A stretch of DNA of 64,000 bases from Bubalus kerabau (lineage: Eukaryota > Chordata > Mammalia > Artiodactyla > Bovidae), in assembly GCF_029407905.1 (NCBI RefSeq), contig NC_073628.1, positions 88,594,501-88,658,500 of the forward strand. The letters run 5' to 3'. Of this stretch, positions 50,592-60,805 are shown in pieces. The position numbers were made by a program, and so were the translations under genes. Numbering within the stretch: the first letter of the stretch is position 1; each line of letters opens with the position of its first letter. A model generated the notes under the pieces. That model was not told the DNA's origin and did no database searches. It saw nothing but the letters and a program-made list of their open reading frames with translations.

Positions 50592-50847
50592 GTGTTTCTG
50601 GAACTTTATGCAATTGATTGTACATTTTATTCTATCATCTGAATTGGTAATACTTCATCAGTTCAACAAATAACTATCACTTTCCAAGGTTAAGCAAAAA
50701 AAAGTTCTTCAGTTTACTGAATATGTGATAACTGTAAAACTCATACTCTTGAGCAAAAGAAGAAAATATTTTCTTAGCAAATTATAGTAAATACAGTTCT
50801 CTTTAGCTTAATAATCTAATGTATATAGAGATAGATATTTATATATG

Positions 50848-51165
50848 TATTCGATTCCTGGGTCAGGAAGATCCCCTGGGAAAGGGAATGGCAACTCCAG
50901 TATTCTTGCCTGGAGAATTCCATCGACAGAGAAGCCTGGTCGACTCTTTGAGACCCCATGGACTGTAGCCCAGGGCGCCCCATGGGTGACACCAGCGGTA
51001 AAGAACGGGTTTGCCAACACAGGAGACATGAGGCATGAGTTTGATATCTGGGTCAGAAAGATCCCCTGGAGGAGGGCATGACAATTCCATGGACAGAGGA
51101 GTCTGATGGGCTACAGTCCATAGGGTCACAAAGAGTCGACATGACTGAAGCAACTTAGCACACAT
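50848..51165 (+). repeat. Chimeric Bov-tA SINE cluster
   Basis: A first partial Bov-tA (50850-50940) is followed by a 31-bp inverted Bov-A piece (50941-50971) and a second, more complete forward Bov-tA (about 50978-51165) ending GAGTCGACATGACTGAAGCA and a CA-rich tail. It lies only about 250 bp after the CEP170 poly(A) signal. Confidence 0.85.
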
Positions 51166-51942
51166 GCACACATAGATACTTATGCATGTGCAGCCTTTCT
51201 TTGTTGCTGGCATGGAATCATCAGGAAGCTTTCTAACTGATACATTTGGGGAACAAAGAAGAAATTTAAAATACATCTTAAATTTAAGAACTATCCATTT
51301 GGACTCATTTGTACCCAAGAGTCTTAAATATCTCCCTGTTACTGTTACTCTGTTTTCTCAACTTTTTTAGGCTTTCCATAATCTGGCTCTTTCCTATGTG
51401 TCTGTGTACAGCTGATACAGACTCTCCACCCTGAGACAGTCGGGAGTTTCTTCATCGCTCTGTGTACTTGCTGCTCCCTCCCCTTCCTTCCTGCTTACGC
51501 ACATTCCTTCCATTCTTCAGAGTTCCACTGAACTCTTCATAAAGCTTCCCTCACTTGACTGGGCCATAGTAAAGGGTTGTGTCATACTTAAAATTTCCCC
51601 TTCCCTTCTCCCACTATATACACACAATTTTCTTCCTTCTAAATTAATAATCTTTATTTCCTGGATAAACTGTACTTTAAAATGTCTGTGTGTTTTGCTT
51701 CCTTTGTCTGTCTGTGATTTTGCTTGTCATCTATGTCTCTGCCTGACAGGATCCTAACTTTGGAAAGGAAAAGAGAAGCTTAGGATCCAGATCCTTTCCT
51801 TACTAGCTAAAAATGTGTTTCTCTGTCTTCTGATCTGCAGGAGGAAAGCATTTTAATATCCAAGAAATCTCTTCCAATCCAAGTGGTCTATGACTTCAAA
51901 ATAGTTATCCATCCTGTTTTTCTTCAGAAAAATACCCCAGGT

Positions 51943-52065
51943 CATATTTATTCAACAACTGTGTAGTAGGCACTGAGGTTATTGTAGGTAAACAGAAATA
52001 AATGATTGCCTTCACAGACCTTCTATTCTGGAGTAGGGAAACATAATAGAAACTAAAAATTAGTT
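51943..52065. repeat. L2-like LINE remnant
   Basis: ATATTTATTCAACAACTGTG, GTAGGCACTGAGGTTATTGT and CACAGACCTTCTATTCTGGA match the L2 3' pattern. Confidence 0.45.
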
Positions 52066-52289
52066 AAGTCGATGATATCAGATGGAGTAATCACATTTTC
52101 CTTTACCCTCCCAGTGGATTATGTATATTGCTCTCTCCCTAGTTTCTTAAAAGTGCATACTGCTCAACAAATGATTCAGTTAAATACTGTTTATTTGGGT
52201 TTTGGGGAAGGAACATTTTGTGATCTGACTTTCAACCTCCATGTTTTTCCTCAATTCACCTCTTTCCTGTAGTAAGACCCATATTCTCT

Positions 52290-54470
52290 CTCTCTTTTAC
52301 TGAAGTATATTTGATTTACAATGTTGTGTTACTTTTCAGGTGTACAGCAAAGTGAATCAGTTATACACAAACATATGCCCACTCTTTTTTTAAGATTCTT
52401 TTCCCATATAGACCATTACAGAGTATGGAGTAGAGTTCCCCTGTGCTATATAGTAGGTTCTTACCAGGTATCTATTTTATATACAGAAATGTGTCTGTCA
52501 TCCCCAACCTCCCAATTTATCTGTCCCCCTCCTTATCCCCTAGTAACCGTAAGTTTGTTCTCTACATCTGTGACTCTGCTTCTGTTTTGTGAATTAAGTT
52601 CTTTTGTACCCTTGTTTTGGATTCTACATACAAGTGATATCATATGATATTTTCTTTCTGTGTCTGATGTCACTCAATATGACCATCTCTGGGTCCATCA
52701 GTGTTGCTGCAAATGGCATTATTTTGTTCTTTTTTTATGGCTGAGTAATATTTCATTGTCTGTATATACCACATCTTTATCCATTCCTCTGTCAATGGAC
52801 GTTTAGTTTGCTTCCATGTTCTGACTGTTGTAAATAATGTGGCAGTGAACATTGGGATGCGTGTATCTTTCTGAATTATGTTTTTTCCCAGGCATATGCC
52901 TACTAGTGGGATTGCTGAGTCTTATCATATGGTAGTTCTGTTTTTAGTTTTTTAAGAACCTCTGTACTGTTCTGCATAGAGGCTGTACCAGTTTACATTC
53001 TCATCAACAGTGTGTGGGGGGGGTTCTCTTTTCTCCATATCCCCCCCAGCATTTATTGTTTGTAGATTTTTTTTCTTGAACTGTGTGACTCCACAAAAAT
53101 CAGAAGGCACTAGAAAACAGCCAAGCCATCCTCATGGTGCGCTGAGAGAAGACATGTCAGTTTAGATATATGATGGACTGTAATTCCACTACCTAAGACT
53201 CCGTGCAGTGAGAGGAACAGCCGTGAAATGTTTGGATACTTTTTGATGATGGCATTCTGACCAATGTGAGGTGATAGCTCATTTGATCTATAATTTTCTA
53301 ATAGTAATGTGGAATATCTTTTCATGTGATTTTTGGGCATCAATATGTCTTCTTTGGAGAAATATCTATCTAGATGTTCCACCCATTGTTTGATTGGGTT
53401 GTTTTTTGTTTATATTGAGCTGCATGAGCTGTTTGTATATCTTGGAGATTAATCCTATGTCAGTTGCTTCATTTGCAAATATTTTCTCCCATTTTGAGGG
53501 TACTTGTTATGGTTTCCTTTGCTGTGCAAAATCTTTTATGTTTAATTAGACCCCATTTGTTTATTTTGTTTTTTATTTTTATTCTAGGAAGTGGATCAAA
53601 AAAAAAAAAAGATCTTGCTTCAGTTTATGTTAGAGTGTTCTACCCATGTTTTCCTCTGAGAGTTTTATAGAGGATCTATGAAAATGTATCTGATCTTACA
53701 TTTAGGTCGTTAGTCCATTTTGAGTTTATTTTTCCTTGTGGTGGTCTAATTTCATTCTTTTACATGTAGCTGTCCAGTTTTTCATAGAAGAAACTATCTT
53801 TTCTCCATTGTATAGTTACACCTCTTTTGTCACAGATTAATTGACCATAGGTGAATGGGTTTATTTCTGGGCTTTCTATATAGTACCACTGATCTATATT
53901 TCTGATTTTGTGCCAGTATCATACTGTTTTAATGACTGTAGCTCTGTAGTATAGTCTGAAGTCAGGGAGCATATTTCCCCCAGCTCTTTTTTTTTTTTTT
54001 TTTTTCTGAAGATTGCTTGGGCTGTTCATGGTCGTTTGTGTTTCCATAAAATTGTAAAATTTTGTTTTAATTGTATGAAAAAATGCCACTGGTAATTTGA
54101 TAGGGTTTGCATTGAACCTATAGTTTGCTTTGGGTAGTTGAGTCATTTTCACAATGTTCTTCCAGTCCAGTAACATGGTATGTTTCTCTGTCTGTTTGTG
54201 TCATCTTTTATTTCTTTCATCAGTATCTTACAGTTTTCTGAGTACAGGTCTTTTATCTCCTTAGGTAGGTTTACTCCTTAGTATTTCATTCTGTTTGTTG
54301 CAATGGTAAATGAAGTTGTTTCCATAATTTCTGACCTTTCATTGTTGGTATATAGGAATGCAGGAGATTTCTGTCCATTAATTTTGTATTCTGCAGCTTT
54401 ACCAGATTCGTTGATGAGCTCTAGTAGTTTTCTGGTGGCATCGTCATACATAGAAAATCCTAAAAATGCT
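52290..54470 (-). mobile_element. L1 LINE, 5'-truncated, interrupted by an insertion
   Basis: The + strand shows the antisense of the L1 3' UTR and ORF2 end: TGAAGTATATTTGATTTACA, GTGCTATATAGTAGGTTCTT, GATGTCACTCAATATGACCA, GCTGAGTAATATTTCATTGT, CTTTATCCATTCCTCTGTCA, AGTTTACATTCTCATCAACA, GGCATTCTGACCAATGTGAG and CAGTATCATACTGTTTTAAT. The minus-strand frame MWYIQTMKYYSAIKKEQNN is the typical L1 ORF2 C-terminal segment. Continuity is broken at about 53075-53239. Confidence 0.92.
53075..53239 (-). ncRNA. Possible retroposed H/ACA-like snoRNA inserted in the L1
   Basis: L1 sequence ends at GTAGATTTTTTTT and resumes at TTTTTGATGATGG, so about 165 bp are foreign. On the minus strand this piece ends in a GTCACACAGTT box and then CAAGAAAAAAAA, as expected of a retroposed RNA with an A tail. 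Its first half can fold as CTGT..CACTGC / GGTAGTG..ACAG with an internal loop of about 5-6 nt on each side, and its second half as TCAG.GCAC / GTGC..CTGA. Both are the two-hairpin, pocketed layout of H/ACA RNAs, with an ACA a few bases from the 3' end. A clear H box (ANANNA) is not seen. I do not recognise the RNA family, so an mRNA 3' fragment remains possible. Confidence 0.3.
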
Positions 54471-55421
54471 CGCTCCCAGAGGCCCAGAATGTCTTGATTT
54501 ACATGGAAGTCACTTTCATTATATCACACAATTTAACACTGGATTTTGGACAGGTGTGAGGCAGCTTCTTCAGTACTGTGTTTTTGCTGCTGGATCCCAG
54601 AGGGACCCCAGGGACCCCATTAGGCTGATGAATTCTAGCTGAAGTTGCATGCAGGTTCTTGAAGAAATTATTTCAAGGCACTTCCTCACTTTAGAGAAAT
54701 CCACGTTTGCTTTATTTGGATGTGGGCTGACCAGAACATTGGCAGTCCAGTGAAGGAATATCGGAACTCTCTTGCCCTCAATTCAGACTTGGTTAACATC
54801 TTTCTGGCCTTTCTGTTCCCTACTCCCTCACTTCTTCCAGGTATGGTGCATTAGCTTCATACCTCCCTTTTCTTGCATCTTCACCATAAGGAAAAGCTCC
54901 ATGCTGGCCCCACTCGATCTGTCTAGCACATTTCACTACCTGGAACTGATTTCTGTCGAACATTTGGCTTTTTTTTTTTTTTTTTTGGTATCCGTATACA
55001 CACTAAAATGTTCAACAAGTCTTTGTTAATTGATTGTGGTCTTTTTAGAGTTATTACTATTACAACTTTATTCCTCTTACTACTACTATGAAGTCTAACC
55101 TTAAACTGAAGTATGAAAATTCTTTGAATTTTGAGGCATGGTATAATTAGATCTCAAAATGTTAGACATCATGTAGCTCAACTACCTCATCCATATTTGA
55201 AGTTTGAGGCTGAAACAAATAACTCATGCTGAGTGAGGGATTATTATCTTTCCAGCCAGTATATTAAATACTTACATGTATTATCTCTTTTAATCCTCAA
55301 AAAAAAAAAAACTGTAATAAGAAAACTTATTATTCATATGTTAAAGGAACTTAGGCTTCCTGAGGTTAAGAAGTGTATTCAGCAGCCCATTTGGGATTTA
55401 ATCAAGATTTCTTTAACTTGA

Positions 55422-55578
55422 CAACAGAGGACGAGATGGTTGGATGGCATCACCAACTCAATGAACATGAATCTGAGCAAGCTCTGGGAGATGGTGATGG
55501 ACAGGGAAGCCTGGTGTGCTGCAGTCCATGTGGTCACAAAGAGTCAGACACAACTGAGTGACTGAACAACAGCAACAA
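55422..55578 (+). mobile_element. BovB LINE 3' end with 11-bp target-site duplication
   Basis: GGACGAGATGGTTGGATGGC, CATCACCAACTCAATGAACA and GTCAGACACAACTGAGTGAC are the sense BovB 3' end, followed by an AACAGCAACAA tail. CTTTAACTTGA flanks it exactly (55411-55421, 55579-55589). Confidence 0.95.
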
Positions 55579-56422
55579 CTTTAACTTGAAAATCCAAATT
55601 CTTTGTGACCACCCTCCGCTGGCTCTTTACCCAGCAGACAACTTGGACAGCCTGGATAAGCTAGTGCCCTGTTCCTTTTCTTCAATGCTTTGTCTCAGGA
55701 CGGTGACCACAAGTTTGAGGAGGTCATTGGGTCCCTCCTGTACTTTGGGGTAGAATTCATTGAGCTGGGGAACCTAATAAACTTCTCCAATGGTAACAAG
55801 CAATGACCAAATGTTATGAATGTCTTCCTTACCTGGAACACAAATCCCTTGAAAGAATCATGAACTGTCTCCTAGAAATCGGGATATTGAGTTCTTCAGG
55901 GAGAATGCTATCAGGAACCATGTCAAGTTATGAGACGACTCTTGCTCTACTCTTGGTTTTAAAGATACAAAACCCAGGGCTGTGAATATGGAATTGCTGT
56001 CTCTAGTGAGTCCATATCAGACCTGTGACTAAAGAGCTGCCTCAAGCTATTCATTACAATACTTCTAAGCAAGGCAAACTGGAGAGAAGGAAATACCCTT
56101 TGAACCAACAGGGAATGACCTTGGAGCTTTATTAGAGACAAAACATGGATGGAGTGCAGCAAGAACTGCTCTCTCCTTCCAGAAAAAGATAACACAGTCT
56201 TAACCTTATAATCAATTATAAGAGGGCCTCCTATGCCAACTATGAGGGTAGGGGCTGTTGGATTTTCTCTGAATAAAAAAAGAATTTCTGCCAAATTTGA
56301 AATGAAATGTGTAAATGTTTTAATTGTATATATATGCACAAATATATATACACATACATAATACATATATAAAAATTTTAGATCTTATATATTATCTATA
56401 CATATCTGTGTGTGTGTGGTGT

Positions 56423-56493
56423 TCACCAGACATTGCACTGTGTGTGTGTGTGGGGGGGGGGTGGGGGGGGGTGCGGGTCACCAGACATTGCAC
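56423..56493. repeat. TG/G-rich tract between 16-bp direct repeats
   Basis: TCACCAGACATTGCAC occurs at 56423-56438 and 56478-56493. Between them lies (TG)n followed by two runs of 9-10 G. It appears to be a local duplication with an expanded simple repeat. Confidence 0.85.
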
Positions 56494-56499
56494 CTTTGG

Positions 56500-56759
56500 T
56501 TATCCATTTATTTCAATCTTCAAAAATTATTAATGGAAAAAATTTCAATTCCCTGGAGGACTGTAAAAGGCACCTGGAACAGTTCTTTGCTCAAAAAGAT
56601 AAAAAGTTTTGTGAAGATGGAATTATGAAGTTGCCTGGGAAATGTCAGAAGACAGTGGGACAAAACAGCCATTACATTGTTCAATAAAGTTCTCAGTGAA
56701 AATGAAAAGTGTGTCTCTTATTTTTACTTAAAACTGAAAGGACTTTTTGGCCAACCCAA
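56500..56759 (+). pseudogene. Mariner transposase 3' end and terminal inverted repeat
   Basis: The + strand encodes the C-terminal tail of a mariner (Tc1/mariner) transposase: NSLEDCKRHLEQFFAQKDKK followed by EDGIMKLPGKCQKTVGQNSH and a stop at 56685-56687. After about 55 nt come the end sequence GACTTTTTGGCCAACCCAA, the mariner-type inverted terminal repeat, and a TA. Only the last 50 or so residues remain; the catalytic DDD domain and the other end are missing, so it cannot be active. The upstream boundary is uncertain. Cattle are known to carry such mariner families. Confidence 0.85.
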
Positions 56760-57025
56760 TAATAAAGTTGACAGAATTAAGACTAGTTGAAGAGATGTAA
56801 ATGTGGGAAGATGATATAATATTTTTTAGAAAGTTTTGAATGTTAAAACAGTGAGTGAGTGCTGGCTAAAAAGATGGAAATTCTTGAAAGAGTTCAGGCA
56901 TAGATAGGAGTCTATTCACAAAGATTTCTGGGAGGAAGGTGTGAGCACAGGTCAGAGCTAGTAGGAAGAAATGGTAAAAAGGGTTTTTAGAACTTGGTGG
57001 GCATGTGTTTCAATTTCTGTTCTCG

Positions 57026-57204
57026 GGACTTCCCTGGTGTTTCAGTGTTGAAGACTCCACACCCCCAATTCAGGAGGCCCAAGTTTGATCCCTGGTTAGG
57101 GAACTATATCCCACGTGCTGCAACTAGGAGTTTGTATGCCATAACTAAAGAACCCACATGCCACTAAGATTCAGAGAAGCCAAAAAAAAAAAAAAAAAAA
57201 AACC
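57026..57204 (+). repeat. CHR-type tRNA-derived SINE with poly(A)
   Basis: GGGACTTCCCTGGTGTTTCA, CAAGTTTGATCCCTGGTTAG, GGAACTATATCCCACGTGCT and GCAACTAGGAGTTTGTATGC are typical. A run of 20 A follows (57182-57201). It directly abuts the BovB copy. Confidence 0.9.
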
Positions 57205-60200
57205 CACCAGTTCAGTTCAGTCGCTCAGTCATGTCCGACTCTTTGCGACCCCATGAATCGCAGCACACCAGGCCTCCCTGTCCATCACCAACTCCCGGAG
57301 TTCACCCAGACTCAAGTCCATCGAGTCAGTGATGTCATCCAGCCATCTCATCCTCTGTCATCCCCTTCTCCTCCTGCCCCCGATCCCTCCCAGCACCAGA
57401 GTCTTTTCCAATGAGTCAGCTCTTCACATGAGGTGGCCAAAGTACTGGAGTTTCAGCTTTAGCATCATTCCTTCCAAAGAAATCCCAGGGCTGATCTTCT
57501 GAATGGACTGGTTGGATCTCCTGGCAGTCCAAGGGACTCTCAAGAGTCTTCTCCAACACTATGGTTCAAAAGCATCAATTCTTCAGTGCTCAGCCTTCTT
57601 CACAGTCCAACTCTCACATCCATACGTGACTACAAGAAAAACCATAGCCTTGACTAGACGAACCTTTGTTGGCAAAGTAATGTCTCTGCTTTTGAATATG
57701 CTATCTAGGTTGGTCATAACTTTCCTTCCAAGGAGTAAGTATCTTTTAATTTCATGGCTGCAGTCACCATCTGCAGTGATTTTGGAGCCCCCAAAAATAA
57801 AGTCTGACACTGTTTCCACTGTTTTTCCCATGAAGTGATGGGACCAGATGCCATGATCTTTGTTTTCTGAATGTTGAGTTTTAAGCCAAGTTTTTCACTC
57901 TCCACTTTCACTTTCATCAAGAGGCTTTTTAGTTCCTCTTCACTTTCTGCCATAAGGGTGGTGTCATCTGCATATCTTAGGTTATTGCTCTTTCTCCCAG
58001 CAATCTTGATTCCAGCTTGTGCTTCTTCCAGTCCAGCATTTCTCATGATGTACTCTGCATAGAAGTTATTAAGCAGGGTGACAATATACAGCCTTGACGA
58101 ACTCCTTTTTCTTTTTGGAACCAGTCTGTTGTTCCGTGTCCAGTTCTAACTGTTGCTTCCTGACCTGCATACAGGTTTCTCAAGAGGCAGGTCAGGTGGT
58201 CTGGTATTCCCATCTCTTGAAGAATTTTCCACAGTATATTGTGATCCATACTGTCAAAGGCTTTGGCATAGTCAATAAAGCACAAATAGATGTTTTTCTG
58301 GAACTCTCTTGCTTTTTCTATGATCCAGCGGATGTTTGCAATTTGATCTCTGGTTCCTCTGCCTTTTCTAAAACCAGCTTGAACATCAGGAAGTTCATGG
58401 TTCACATATTGCTGAAGCCTGGTTTGGAGAATTTTGAGCATTACTTTACTAGCGTGTGAGATGAGTGCAATTGTGCGGTAGTTTGAGCATTCTTTGGCAT
58501 TGCCTTTCTTTGGGATCGGAATAAAAACTGACCTTCTCCAGTCTTGTGGCCACTGCTGAATTTTCCAAATTTGCTAGCGTAATGAGTGCAGCACTTTCAC
58601 AGCATCATCTTTCAGGATTTGAAATAGTTCAACTGGAATTTCATCACCTCCGCTAGCTTTGTTCGTAGTGATGCTTTCTAAGGCCCACTTGACTTCACAT
58701 TCCAGGATGTCTGGCTCTAGGTCAGTGATCACACCATCGTGATTATCTGGGTCGTGAAGATCTTTTTTGTACAGTTCCTCTGTGTATTCTTGCCATCTCT
58801 TCTGAATATCTTCTGCTTCTGTTAGGTCCATACCATTTCTGTCCTTTATCGAGCCCATCTTTGTATGAAATGTTCCCTTGGTATCTCTGATTTTCTTGAA
58901 GAGATCTCTAGTCTTTCCCATTCTGTTGTTTTCCTCTATTTCTTTGCATTGATCGCTGAAGAAGGCTTTCTTATCTCTTCTTGCTATTCTTTGGAACTCT
59001 GCATTCAGATGCTTTTATCTTTCCTTTTCTCCTTTGCTTTTCACTTCTCTTCTTTTCACAGCTATTTGTAAGGCCTCCCCAGACAGCCATTTTTCTTTTT
59101 TGCATTTCTTTTCCATGGGGATGGTCTTGATCCCTGTCTCCTGTACAATGTCAAGAACCTCATTCCATAGTTCATTAGGCACTCTATCTATCAGATCTAG
59201 GCCCTTAAATCTATTTCTCACTTCCACTGTATAATCATAAGGGATTTGATTTAGTTCATACCTGAATGATCTAGTGGTTTTCCCTACTTTCTTCAATTTA
59301 AGTCTGAATTTGGCAATAAGGAGTTCATGATCTGAGCCACAGTCAGCTCCTGGTCTTGTTTTTGCTGACTGTATAGAGCTTCTCCATCTTTGGCTGCAAA
59401 GAATATAATCAATCTGATTTTGGTGTCGACCATCTGGTGATGTCCATGTGTAGAGTCTTCTCTTGTGTTGTTGGAAGAGGGTGTTTGTTATGACCAGTGG
59501 ATTTTCTTGGCAAAACTCTATTAGTCTTTGCCCTGCTTTATTCCGTATTCCAAGGCCAAATTTGCCTGTTACTCCAGGTGCTTCTTGACTTCCTACTTTT
59601 GCATTCCAGTCCCCTATAAGGAAGAGGACATCTTTTTTGTGTGTTAGTTCTAAAAGGTCTTGTAAGTCTTCATAGAACTGTTCAACTTCAGCTTCAGCGT
59701 TAGTGATTGGGGCATAGACTTGGATTACTGTGATATTGAATGGTTTGCCTTGGAAACGAACAGATCATTCTGTCGTTTATGAGATTGCATCCAAGTACTA
59801 CATTTTGGACTCTTTTGTTGACCATGAGGGCTACTCCATTTATTCTGAGGGATTCCTGCCCACAGTAGTAGATATAATGGTCGTCTGAGTTAAATTCACC
59901 CATTCCAGTCCATTTTAGTTCGCTGATTCCTAGAATGTAGACATTCACTCTTGCCATCTCTTGTTTGACCACTTCCAATTTGCCTTGATTCATGGACCTG
60001 ACATTCCAGGTTCTTATGCAATATTGCTCTTTACAGCATCGGACCTTGCTTCTATCACCAGTCACATCCACAGCTGAGTATTGTTTTTGCTTTGGCTCCA
60101 TCCCTTCATTCTTTCTGGAGTTATTTCTCCACTGATCTCCAGTAGCATATTGGGCACCTACTGACCTGGGGAGTTCCTCTTTCAGTACCCTATCATTTTG

Positions 60201-60805
60201 CCTTTTCATACTGTTCATGGGGTTCTCAAGGCAAGAATACTGAAGTGGTTTGCCATTCACTTCTCCAGTGGAACACATTCTGTCAGATCTCTCCACCATG
60301 ACCCGCCCATCTTGGGTTGCCCCACGGGCATGGCTTAGTTTCACTGAGTTAGACAAGGCTGTGGTCCTAGTGTGATTAGATTGACTAGTTTTCTGTGATT
60401 ATGGTTTGAGTGTGTCTGCCCTCTGATGCCCTCTTGCAACACCTACCGTCTTATTTGGGTTTCTCTTACCTTGGACTTGGGGTATTTCTTCACGGCTGCT
60501 CCAGCAAATCGCAGCCGCTGCTCCTTACCTTGGACGAGGGTTATCTCCTCACCACCGACCTTCCTGACCTTCAACGTGGGATAGCTCCTCTAGGCCCTCC
60601 TGCGCCCACGCAGCCACAGCTCCTTGGACGTGGGGTTGGTCCTCTCTGCCGCCGCCCCTGGCCTTGGGCGTGGGGGCATGGGGTAGCTCCTCCCGGCCAC
60701 CGCCCCTGACCTCGGATGCGGGGTAACTCCTCTTGTCGCCGCCCCTGACTTCGGATGCGGGGTAGCTCCTCTCGGCCATGCTTAATGCACTGGTGGCAGC
60801 CGCCA
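57205..60805 (-). mobile_element. BovB LINE, nearly full length, inactive
   Basis: The element is about 3.6 kb and runs right to left. It has a GC-rich 5' UTR with tandem repeats (about 60800-60370), then an APE-type endonuclease region (RTWNVRSMNQGKLEVVKQEM, then ILGISELKWTGMGEFNSDD in the frame 60356-59700), a linker (KVGKTTRSFRYELNQIPYDY; GGDEIPVELFQILKDDAVKV) and the reverse transcriptase. The RT shows AGFRKGRGTRDQIANIRW, CFIDYAKAFDSMDHN (motif A), GVRQGCILSPCL (motif B) and NLRYADDTTLMAESEEEL (motif C). The 3' noncoding end is complete. The frame is split into at least six pieces by stops and indels, so no functional protein is made. It is the best-preserved BovB here. Confidence 0.96.
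60470..60785 (-). repeat. GC-rich tandem repeats in the BovB 5' UTR
   Basis: Imperfect repeats of about 36-40 bp with cores CGGATGCGGGGTAACTCCTC and CGGATGCGGGGTAGCTCCTC, separated by GCCGCCCCTGAC. This CpG-rich block stands out in an otherwise AT-rich window. It lies at the promoter end of the element. Confidence 0.85.

Larger units (their letters stand above)
1..50610 (+). other. CEP170: CEP170 gene, 3' portion (transcribed region)
   Basis: The ten exons listed separately translate to the C-terminal two thirds of CEP170, a protein of about 1.58 thousand residues in human. CEP170 is known as a component of the subdistal appendages of the mature mother centriole. It binds microtubules, is phosphorylated by PLK1, and works with kinesin-13 motors on spindle microtubules. 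Its FHA domain is N-terminal, so those exons are upstream of this window. The exons sum to 3192 nt including the stop, and every intron shows GT..AG ends with matching phases, so the locus looks intact and is not a processed copy. In human the 5' neighbour is SDCCAG8 and the 3' side is gene-poor, which fits the empty right end here. Confidence 0.97.
48519..50610 (+). other. CEP170: CEP170 3' UTR
   Basis: About 2.1 kb of AT-rich sequence lies between the stop codon and the AATAAA at 50586-50591. It has no interspersed repeat that I recognise and carries several long T runs (48823-48838, 49316-49339) and A runs (50051-50065, 50138-50151). Its extent is inferred from the stop and the poly(A) signal; no transcript evidence is available here. 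Confidence 0.8.

Noticed and set aside
52670..52852. Minus-strand frame MWYIQTMKYYSAIKK as a small gene
   Set aside because: This is the C-terminal part of L1 ORF2 within an antisense L1 fragment.
59700..60356. 218-residue minus-strand frame as an independent gene
   Set aside because: It is the endonuclease part of the BovB copy at 57205-60805, with frame breaks on both sides.
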